From Bathymodiolus brooksi (Eukaryota; Mollusca; Bivalvia; Mytilida; Modiolidae), in assembly GCA_963680875.1 (NCBI GenBank), contig OY804582.1:54268646-54332645 (forward strand): DNA of 64,000 nt. Direction: 5' to 3'. The notes beneath the pieces were generated by a model that was not told the DNA's origin, did no database searches, and saw nothing but the letters and a program-made list of their open reading frames with translations. Shown here piece by piece: positions 42,345 through 53,800 of the stretch (its first letter is position 1; each line of letters starts with the position of its first letter). The translations under genes and the position numbers were made by a program.

Positions 42345-43866
42345 CTAAGTTTTTTGAACATGTTGAAATAGAATATCAGACTATGCTTTTAAAAATTACC
42401 TATATTTATTTTTAAACTGTTATAACTTTTTAATTAATTGTTGATAATGAAGTATTCATAATGTTACAGTTCTTTATTAAATTATTTATTAATTTTTTAA
42501 TATTCAAAAGTCAAATATTGTTATTGTAAATTATTTGTTAAAAAATCAAAAGTTAAGTTTTAAAAAGAATTATAATAATATTTTCATCAATTTTCAAAAA
42601 TTAACATTGTTTTCATATTTTACAAAATGTATGTTGTTAAATATAAATGTATAATTTTTATTAGTTTAAATATAAAATATAATATTTAATACATAATATT
42701 CTATTCTGGACTACTCTATGCTTTTTGCTAGATAAAATTAAGCTGCAAGGTTTATCACCAGAAATGAATTTATTTTTTAAGTCACAAAATATAAAAATTG
42801 TTAAGTAAAGACAATCTTCAAATATTAAATAGAGAGAAACAAAGAACAGTAATACTGTCATTTATTTTATTATCTTTTTTTGGTTCATGACTTAATGAAA
42901 GTGGTGGTGACATAAATATCTTCTGGCATTCATTTTTTTTAATATATAAAATTGAAACATTAAAAATTGAAGCCCAAATTAATAATTAAAGCATTGTCAT
43001 ATGAGCTCTGGAGTCTTGCCTTTGCTGACATAGATACCTATATACTGTACATGTAAGTTAAGAGTTGTATGGAATAATCCCCATATTTGTGTTCATAGAT
43101 TTGGAACACTGTGTTTGAACTCATCTTCTTGGTTCTGTTTAATTATTCTTATAACAATCCTATTTTCATATTTTATAAATAAGTTTTTAAGGCTGTCCCA
43201 TGTGTACATCAATATACAGGAGATGAGTGATAACAGGTGAAAAGGGTCAAAATGATTGATGAATGATAGACAGCCTTGTTACAATGCAAAAAGTCAGACT
43301 GAAAAAGATATGAATAAATTATTTATATTTGTCTTGAAAGTTAACTTTTTCAGTTGATTTTAATTCAAAAAAGTAATATGGAATATGTGAAAATTTGTGT
43401 CAGTTATTTACAATCATTCTGAACCTTATTTTAAAGTTGTGTGCATGCATGTATTATGTATTAATTAATGTGATGTGTTCTCTTTATTCTTTCTTTCTAA
43501 TTATTTCTATCTTTCTGCATTCATATGAGTCATTGTGCATGTGTTTATTCATTTGTGTTTTACCAAAATTAAGACAAAGGGTTTATATTCTAAATGAAAC
43601 AGTATGAAAATGCATATAAAAGTGTTGATACTTTCCTCAATGTTTAATTGGAGTTATTAACCAACATTCAAAAGCCCCTATAACTTACATTGAAATTTAA
43701 GTGTAATAATGTGTTTTAACTTTAAGCTGTTAAGACCTACTACAAAAAATCCCTATTTTAAGTTTCCCAATACTTGAATCAGACTTCAGGAAGTCATACA
43801 GTCTACAATGAATGTAATATGTCAAATTTGCATTTCTTATACAACTAATATTTCTGACTTTTACAG
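42345..43866. other. AT-rich sequence between the Helitron-like region and the ALG5 side
   Basis: No open frame of note and no copy of the quasi-palindromic motif after 42344. The right limit of the Helitron-like element is probably near the start of this stretch, but no terminus was recognised. Confidence 0.5.
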
Positions 43867-43946
43867 GTTACAGGCTTACTGAAATAAACACCACTCCAGC
43901 ATGGGTGCACAAAGGAAAAGTTGTCAACACCACCTTCAATGTGTAT
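43867..43946 (+). CDS. Unassigned candidate exon (26 codons + 2 nt)
   Basis: TGACTTTTACAG precedes and GTAAGT follows an open frame that reads YRLTEINTTPAWVHKG then KVVNTTFNVY. The splice sites are strong and the residue mix looks like real protein. I do not recognise it. It lies about 0.8 kb before the predicted ALG5 start, on the same strand. It could be the remnant or an internal exon of another gene, or a non-coding upstream exon. Confidence 0.3.
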
Positions 43947-44729
43947 GTAAGTACTTTTTGTTCTTTTTAATCAAGCATTGATCTATAATTAGAGGAAATC
44001 CTGGATAGAAGGTTAATGGGGTATACAATAATGGCTTTTAAAATGTTAACTATAGCAAGAGAAAGACAAAAAATAACTTCTGGACTTTTGTGTAAAATGT
44101 CAACACCAATATTTTCTTACTATTACTGAACACGAATGCTAATGCTATGCTTATTACCCCGTTTTCCTGGATCTGCCCCTTCTCTAGGATCTTTGTTTTA
44201 ATTTATTTATCTTATTGCAGTACATATATTTAAAATACCTCATGAGGCTATGATATATATATTGGTCTAGAAACCCGGCAACCTGTCACCAAACTGTGGA
44301 AAAGGCAAACCAGATTATATATTAATGTGTATTTATTTGAAAACTGACTGCTTTGCCTATGAATCATAGTTACTATGATGTATCAATTATATTTAAGCCT
44401 TTCTGATCTTGCTTAAGCTCGCATTTACAGGTAGTGCCTGTCTCATATTATGTAGCTATGCCTATGGACAGTATGATGATTTGAATGCTACAATTAAAAT
44501 TAGCATGGATCTATAATTACAGAAAATAATGAACACCCAGTCTGTTTGTCACACTAACCAAAAACTAAAGACCCAGTGGATATATCAAAATTATTCTGCA
44601 TTTTATTCCTCCATTAGCCGGAACTATCAGTCAACGATTTGACTTTTTTGTTATTCTCTGTCGGAAGAACGCTTCATTATATTTTACATTCTGTCAAACA
44701 TCCTCTTGATTTTTCTTATAAAACCAACA

Positions 44730-44738
44730 ACTTCCGGG
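44730..44738 (+). promoter_or_regulatory. ETS-like box before ALG5
   Basis: ACTTCCGGG contains the reverse complement of the CCGGAAGT core bound by ETS-family factors. Such boxes are common in TATA-less housekeeping promoters. It lies just before the predicted ALG5 start codon. This is a motif match only. Confidence 0.35.
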
Positions 44739-44743
44739 ACAAT

Positions 44744-44803
44744 ATGGATATGATGTTGGTTTTATCTCTAGCATGTGTTGCTGTTTTTCTTCTTATTTTG
44801 GTG
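44744..44803 (+). CDS. ALG5: ALG5 predicted first exon (membrane anchor)
   Basis: The ATG opens [15 protein letters not shown] then LLILV, a hydrophobic anchor like that of human ALG5, and reaches GTG/GTAATT in phase 0. The next exon opens in phase 0 with [13 protein letters not shown]. An ACTTCCGGG box lies 6 bp before the ATG. There is no homology in such a short anchor, so the call rests on frame, position and composition. Confidence 0.65.
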
Positions 44804-47800
44804 GTAATTATTCATTAATGAAAAAAAGAAATGAGATAAATTGTTTCATTATTCCCAATTTTGACGTAGGTTGCTTTTAGCACAAATATGTTAATGAAAA
44901 ATCAGAAATAAGTGAATAAGTATCAGGTAAAAAAAAATGCGACTGTCGCTCTCGACAAAGCCGGTGTATAATCTTGTTGTCAGTCACCAGAAAATTCATG
45001 TTCTTTTCCCATATATATTGATCTGAATAATTTCTCTTTTTTCAATCTGAAAGATTTTTTAAAAATATGGTTAACATGATTGGATGACAGCTGTCATTGC
45101 ATCATATTCAGAAACATGATCATACAAAATGTAGGTATTCAAAGTTAGATAAAATTTTATGCTTTCAGGCCTCTACATTAACATTTTTTTTAACTTGTCC
45201 CTTCGGACAACTAACTAGAAAAAGTACTTGTTCGACTCAATCTTTTAGTTGTCCAAAAAGATTAATAAAAATTATAAAAACCAGAGAATGATTAAGAAAT
45301 AAATCATGGAAGCCAGAATGTGTTGGGAGTTTTAACATGGATTGGCGGATATTAGTATTTTATCCCAAGCCAGAAGCGAGGGATAAAATTGACTAATATC
45401 CGCCAATCCATGTTAAAACTCAAAACACATTCTGGCTGCCATGATTTATTTTGATTCTGATATGTCTAAGAATACAAATGCGGTAGTATACTTTGATTGG
45501 AAGACGGTAATTTATACATACGCTTGTGGAAAATGTCGCACACAATTTATGTAACTCGAATAATACTGTGCCCTCTATCAGCATTATTCGGGTCACAATT
45601 TATGCTGCCAGTGGAAACGTCAGTCACATTCATTGGCGCATGTGCTAATGAGATAATACGAAGAAATAATTTTGGTTTTTTTTAACAAAGGGAAAGAGTG
45701 AGGTCATGTTAGAATTATCAGCAATTTGTGTAAGATTTTTTGGTTATTGTCTCACAAACATTATCTCGTCCTGTCATTATTAATACTAACAGACATTATG
45801 ATTATGACCTTTTTAGACGACAAATTAACATCATGGTATGAATGTCAATCATCAATTTCTAAGTTTGGTTTTAAGCGGTAATCGTATAATGTGGATTGAA
45901 TCCAGGATGCTTTGAACGTCGTTGTTCGCCATCTATTGAATACAGATTGTGTATCAAAAGCAACTACTGAATGCAGGGCTCACCAAACCAGGCGAAGTGG
46001 GCGACTTCTTCGCCTTGGTTTCAATGAAGTCGCCCAATTTCTGTCAAAAAGCGAAGTTTTAGTCGCTATGTCAGTCTTTTCAAGTCCGTATTTTTTTCAC
46101 CAATAATCATACTTTTTCTTCAATATTCACATAAAAAGAGCTCCCATGTTCCTGAAATGTGACCCATACAGGGTTTGATGTTCAATATTTTATTCCAAAC
46201 TCGTTAACTGCATCCTTTTAAGATCATTGTTCGTTTTTGTGAAAGGTAGGGGAACATGCAGTAACGGGGAAAGAAACGTTAAAATTTGGATCGATTTTCG
46301 GAAGTCTCCCAGATTTTCCCTAACTTCGCCCTTAAGTCAAGAGCGAGAGAAGTCATGTCGCCCTGTTTTTACTATTTGTGGTGAGCCCTGCTGAATATCC
46401 CTCGATGGAAATTAACATCAGACGACTTAACATTTTTGATTGAATTGAGCTCTGCCGCTTGTTGTATATCCGTACTTTCTAAGAACAGGGAATATCATAG
46501 ATCCATGCCGATGGATATGGTAATTACGTTTCCAGGGAATTATTGTGTAGGGAAAGGAAACACTACAAACAAATCTATTTTTATTTCATTATAATTACTT
46601 AATGCCAGTTATCGTTTAATGAAATCGCTGAAAAGATACGGATCAAGTATATGCTGGGAAAATCTCTTGGTTCATCATTGTAATTAGGATAGTGTATTTC
46701 AATGGAAACCAATATTTTTAAGCACATTAAAATAATTATTTCGAAGTTTAAGTCTGTAAAAATGACAAAGCAACACATTTTTATCATAGAAAATAACCTT
46801 CAAAAGGTAGGATAGTCATTTTTTCACTTGTCCAATCGGACAACCGTGATACAAGATCTACTTGTCCGACGTCAGTTTTCACTGGTATCGAACAAACGTT
46901 AATGTCGAGGCCTGGCTTTGTATAAGGTGGAAATACGGGAAATAGACCTACCAAACAGTTGTCCACTTCAGACATTTCAAAAGGTTGTCTGATGATCATA
47001 CATTTGTAGCACCGGAATCTGAAATTTTATCAAGAAAATACCTGTTGATGTAATTTTTAGTATGCATGTATCTTCATTATCAATGCATATAAAGATGAGC
47101 AGGAATGTTGTAGTAACTTGTGAATTTTCTATTTGCTATAAGATTATCCTGTGATTTTTTTCAGAAGGTTTAAATACCTATTAGAAATTATTAGAAAATT
47201 AAAAATCAAATTCTTTCTCCTTTCCTGGTTCCTGCACCAATTTGAGATATCTCCTAAAATATTCAATTTTTTATTGAAGAAGCCTGTGCAAATTAAAATC
47301 AAAGCAATTTTCAACAGAGTGTAATTATTATGTTGTGACATATTCTGGTATATTTTAAGTTTGAATGAAATATAATTTTGGAGTTTCATTTATAAATGTA
47401 ATGTAGTTTTTTTAAATAAGTTGATATTGAAATTTTATTTATCATAGTATGTAGAAGTCTATGAAAAAAACAAAGAATTCCTTGTCACTTTTACATCGAT
47501 AAGGGCATACATCCGGCCCTATGGTAGCAGAAATACTCCAAAACAGTAATTAGAAAGAAAAATATTATTTTAAAGGGGTCGCAAAACAAAGATTTCAATT
47601 AGGCACAAGTCAATTAATTATAATTTCTTGCAGATGCCTCAACCCCCCACTTCCACCTGTCTGATATTTAAAAGAAGCATAGACAGAGTCGTGTTTTATG
47701 ACTTATTTGATTGTGTTTTGTTTTTTTGCAGGCTTTGGTCATGTTATTTGTTAGCAGTGAAGCATATCCTAACCTTAGTCGATATGACAGTGAAAAGGTC

Positions 47801-50800
47801 TATCTGAATCCAGAGAAAGGAGAGAAACTAGAATTCCCTAGCATCCATGACCCTCCAAGTGTAGATTTATCTGTGATTGTTCCTGCTTACAATGAAGAGG
47901 AAAGATGTAAGATTTATATTATTGTACGACGACTCTTGCATTCCAAATAATGAAAATAAATCACGAGTATCTGAACTACACAGTTTATTCAGGAATACAC
48001 ATTAGCACATGACTGAATTGCTGTCATTCTGTTTCAAGTGATTTTATTTATTTTCGATATTAGGTATGCAAGATTAGGTTATACATTTATTAACCAGATT
48101 TTACATCTTTGTTTAATGTTATAATGTATGAAATACTGGTTTTTATTTTGCTAGGAAATATCAGTATTTCATGTTCATCTATGTAATAATTAAGTGTAAT
48201 TATGTCTGAAAATTATGCTTTTTTTTAACTTAATGTTGATGATGATTTATATTCAGTGTCAAAAAAACTTCCCAAAATTTCGCCAGATTTTTATTTCATA
48301 GTGATGAGAATTCAAAGTAATTCAATTGTCAAATTTCAACCAAAGGGAGGCAACTCTTTTTAAAAAAAGCAAATTTACCATAGTATGAAAGGGTACACAT
48401 TTACTGTTCACCCTATACTTACATATTGCTATGCCAGAAGCAATTTATTTTCATCATTGGTAGACATTGAAATGTCTAGATGTGAATCTGGCTATTTGCT
48501 AAATAAAGCATTTATAAACAAATACTTCAATTTGTTAATTGCATTTGTCTTTATTTTCTAGTGCCTAAAATGATGGATGAAGCTTTGGAATATCTGGAGA
48601 AAAAACAAGTAAGATTTTGTACTCAAGTTACAATGTACTACTAGTATGTTAATAGGTCATAATAGTAATACACAAAAGCTGATGGGTAAATTTTGTCTTA
48701 GTCCACTGAAAAATGTACTGTAAGATTGGTGAAATGTTCTGGGACGTAGCAAACTGATCGCATCAGTGGTTAACATGTTCGATTCATGTCAAGTGTGGTA
48801 GATAGTGGGTTCGAGTTCCTGTCGGGTCAAATAAAGACTATGAAAATAAGTATTTGTAGGTTCTCCACGAATCACACATCATTTAGGAGTAAGAGCAAAG
48901 ACATGGTTGGCTTGTAATCTGTATAATGGTGTTCAAGTAGTCTTAGTAGAGTAACACATTTATTTGTGGACTGTTGTTTCAATGAACTAGCACTATAAAA
49001 TACCAACGTGTTGGTCTAGTACAAAGCACACATCATCATCTCATTGAATGTAACTTGTTCTCCCCAAGATATTGCTGAGAAATCACTCATTTAGCATTCA
49101 ACAACAATTGCCAACTCATTCACTTTAAAAAAAGAATTTCATATCGATGGATTGTTTTGATGTGTAAGAACCTTATAGTAGCATACTGATTGATTTGGTT
49201 TATGGTGTTTAATGCCACTTCAGGGATTTAGCCAGGATTTTGAGACCATTAGTCACTTTTGCAGAACAGATTTTTTTTTAAATTGTGAATAAACAAGAAT
49301 ATAATGAGCTTAATCTTATAATCAGTTACATTGCCTTATTGGTTAGTAATGGAGATTGAAAACCTCCTAGCCAGTCCTAGGATGGGAACATACTCTGCAA
49401 ATTAACAACCAAATGATAAAACATAACATTGCCACTATTTTGATCTCAATACCACACAAATTGTAATCCCCCCCCCCCCTTTTTGAAATATTACTGTGCT
49501 TTGGTCTAATACCACACAAATTGTAAATACCCCCTTCCCCACCCTTTTTGAAATGTTACTGTGCTTTGGTCTAATACCACAACAATTGTAATAAATCATA
49601 TTTGTGTAGTCTTCAGCAGAAATTTTTTTCTGCCAGTTTGCCCAATGGTCCAACTTCAAAATGAAGTTCAATAGAACAAACTTCAAAAACTGAAGCAAGT
49701 TGTAAAATAAATAATTATTTCTCAGACCTCATAATCAAATTGCAACAATTGGAATAAAAATACTGTAGTTATTTTTTTAATTGCAGACACGTGTCTGTTT
49801 GTAAATAGTTCTATAAATAGAACACAATTGTTACCCGGATGCTGATCAATATAAAAAAAAAATTATATGCGTCCTCGTGCAGTGCATTTCAACGAATTGA
49901 ATGGCCAACCTTTGCATATAAATGAAATATAAAATATGAGAACTAAGATTTCATTTCACAGAAATGAGAATAAATACATCAAAAGTTCGTTTGGCTAAAA
50001 GTAGCTTCGGTGGATCCTGTTGATCGCACCATATTTATTTTTTTTACTTTCTTATACACGTCCTTGGTTTCTTTAATCAAAGTTATGACTTTTCGAGAAA
50101 ATCACTTTCAAAATACTTAATGGATACGATAGATTTCAATAAACATGATATCGACATTTTCATAAATTTGGCAAAAATAGTTCGTTATGGCAGACATTGA
50201 GACGAATCATGCCATGAATGACGATTACTATTAATTATATATTTTGACGTTGATTGGCTTGTAACATGTAATAAAATTGTCATTGTAGTGACTAATTAGT
50301 TTTAATCAGCAAATGAAGAAGAATGGATTGTTACAAACATTTTTTTACGATTTTTTGAAAATTCAAGTGACGAATTGGGTACGGGAAATACTCGTCACTT
50401 TGGAAAATCAATCGTCAATGACGAAAGTGACAAGCGCTAGCTAAATCACTGCCACTTTCAACAATATTTCAGTTATCACGGCTGTCAATTTTATTGGTGG
50501 AGGAAACCGGAGTACCCTGAGAAAACCACCAACCTGTCGCAAGTCACTGACAAACTTTATCGCATAATGCTGTATCGAGTACACCTCGCCTGAACAGGGT
50601 TCGAACTCACAACATAGTGGTGATAGGTACTGAATGCACAGGTAGTAAATTTAACTACCATACGATCACGACCACGACGGCCCCTAGTAGCATACTGAAA
50701 GCAAATATATATATATTAGAAAAGATTGTCACAATATCTCCAAATTAAGGTTTTATATGGTTTGTCTCTTAAAATTTCTGGTATTTATTATGATAGAATG

Positions 50801-53800
50801 TATTTTGATTTTTTTCAGACAGAATCACCATCGTTTACCTATGAGATCATCATTGTAGATGATGGTAGTACAGATAAAACAACACAGGTAAGCAAGTCAA
50901 GAAATAAAAATACAGGTTCTATTTTTTTTTCAAAATGGCTGCTTTAAAATTAATTTATTGTTGTTTCATATCAAGTGAGCAGTAGTTCAGCTATATTCAT
51001 GGCAAGAATCCAGAGTTGCATCTAGGAGGGATGGGGCATTATGAAAAGGCCTCTTTAATTTGAAAAGGCATATTGAGTACATCAACTTCTCCTTTGTGTA
51101 CAGAAATCTTCAATAAATTTTCCCTGTCTTTCATTACAAAGGGTACATGTTTGACAAATTTTCACAAAGTCCTAGATGCAACCCTTGAAACAATTTAAAC
51201 TGACTAAATTCCCAGTGTTGACCCCTAATTTTGACTGATCAATTTCCCAGTATTAACCCCTAATTTTGGCTGACCAAATTCCCAGTGTTATTCCCTAATT
51301 TAAACTGACCAAATTCCCAGTGTGACCCCCTAATTTGGACTGAACAAATTTCCAATGTTATCCCCTTAGGGCCTAATTTGAACTGCAATATTATCCTCTA
51401 ATTTGGACTGACCACCAAATTTCCAATGTTATCCCCTAATTTGGACTGATCACATTTCCAGTGTTATCCCCTAATTAGGACTGACCCAATTCCCACTGTT
51501 ATCCCTAGATTTGGACTGACCAATATATTTTACTGAAGTCATGAGTTACATACAAACCAAACTTAGACAATGATAATTAAATGTATGGCAAAGCAAGAAT
51601 TAATAATATGATTCATTTCTCTAAGTTTTATTATTGAAATGTTTTAAGCTCCATACCTATTCTGTCATTATTTTGTGTGATGTATTTTTCCAAGTTTGCA
51701 CTATATAATTTTGACAACATTGGTTTGATTTTAGACAGGACAAATATATTCAGAACGATATGGAGTGGACAAAGTGAGAGTTTTAACATTAGAGAAAAAC
51801 AGGGGCAAAGGAGGAGCTGTTAGACTGGTTTGTACTTTTACATACATGTAAAACATACAGATATATAAGTTGATCATACTTAGCTGGAATTTTACAGTTA
51901 AACTTGTGCTCAGTGGTCTATCTTGGAACAAAGGAAACATGACAGGATAAGACAAATCACTGCTTATTTGAGATCTGCAGATCCAAATTTTCTGTTCCTT
52001 TTTTCCTTAAATAAAAAATTTGGACACAATTATCATAATTTATGGGAAAGAGAAAAGTTTTTTTTTCTTCTGATTCACCATTTCAATACCTAATGAATAA
52101 AAACATAGATATCAAATTTAGTGAGCATGACACTGTTCTGAAATAACCCTCAACAGGTATGCTCAGTCTGGAATAACCTTCAACAGGTACGCTCAGTCTG
52201 GAATAACCTTCAACAGGTACGCTCAGTCTGGAATAACCTTCAACAGGTACGCTCAGTCTGGAATAACCTTCAACAGGTACGCTCAGTCTGGAATAACCTT
52301 CAACAGGTATGCTCAGTCTGGAATAACCTTTAACAGGTACGCTCAGTCTGGAATAACCTTCAACAGGTACGCTCAAAGTCAAAAGGTTGGAAAACCAAAT
52401 AATTAAAAGTGTTTTAGTTGCTGGAAGACCAAATAATTAAAAGTGTTTTAGTTGCAAGAAAACCAAAGAGCCTAAACAGGATCGCCAAAATATGGCAAGG
52501 TCACATATGCCAGGAGGAAAGAGAACCTTAGTTTTAATAATAATTACATTTGTGGGTTACACTCCTTTTATATACCAAAATTTGAACTCTATTACACTAT
52601 ATTTGTCAGTGTATTATTGTATACATCGTTTCAAACAAATGATTTTATGTTGTTTTATAGAAATCAGAGAATGCAATTTTAAATTCTTAAATGGCAAATT
52701 TGATCAGAGATAGTTTTTTGTATTAAGAAAGAAGCTAGGTTTTTCTTCAATATGTTTTAGGTATTTGGATCATCCATTTTAGCATGTTTATAAAGATCAT
52801 TAAGCACCCATTCTGTTATTTAAACAATACATTGACATATTTGTTCTTATTGTACCACTGAATAGTTAATAACAATATAAATGCTTTTGGAAAAATAAGA
52901 TGTATATTGTCTCTAATGAATTAAAGATTTTTCTCAAGAAATTAAAAGAATAACTGTCACTGTAGATTAATAACCCATAGGGATACAAATGGCGAATTTC
53001 CAGATAGTGAAGTTGATATAATTTTTATTTGAATTATAGGGTATGTTGGTAGTCAGGGGTATATTTATGATAAATTTTCTTTGTATTATAGGGTATGTTT
53101 GTAGTCAGGGGTATATTTAAGATATATTTTCTTTGTATTATATAAGGGTATGTTGGTAGATATAGATTTTCTTTGTATTACAGGGTATGTTTGTAGATAT
53201 ATATTTTCTTTGTATTACAGGGTATGTTTGTAGATATATATTTTCTTTGTATTACAGGGTATGTTTGTAGATATATATTTTCTTTGTATTACAGGGTATG
53301 TTTGTAGATATATATTTTCTTTGTATTACAGGGTATGTTTGTAGCCAGAGGTAAACTAATGTTATTTGCTGATGCTGATGGTGCCAGTCAATTCAGTGAA
53401 TATAATAAGTTAGAAATCGAGATGAAACGATTGAAGAAAAATTCTGACAATTTAGCAATTGTATGTGGATCTAGAGCTCATTTAGAGAAGGATTCTATAG
53501 CACAGGTACATAAAATGTATTCAATCTGACAATTACTCTGCCATTTTGCCTGATTGATTTTTTTAAGTTTGTTTGGTTTATGGTGTTTAATGCCACTTTC
53601 AACAATATTTCAGTTAAATCATGGTGGTCAGTTTTATATTATATTTGCTGTTAAACTTGCATCAAAATAGAACTATTATGGAAACATGTTTTATGAATTT
53701 CTTCTCTAAAACCGCTGAAGAATATTGGCAAAAATGTTACCGGGCTTGACCTCTACATACTAGCAGACATTGTTCAAACTCGAGAGTCGTAACATTAAGG

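Noticed and set aside
52083..52382. 99-codon minus frame with PVEGYSRLS repeats
   Set aside because: By-product of the 30-bp minisatellite in an ALG5 intron.
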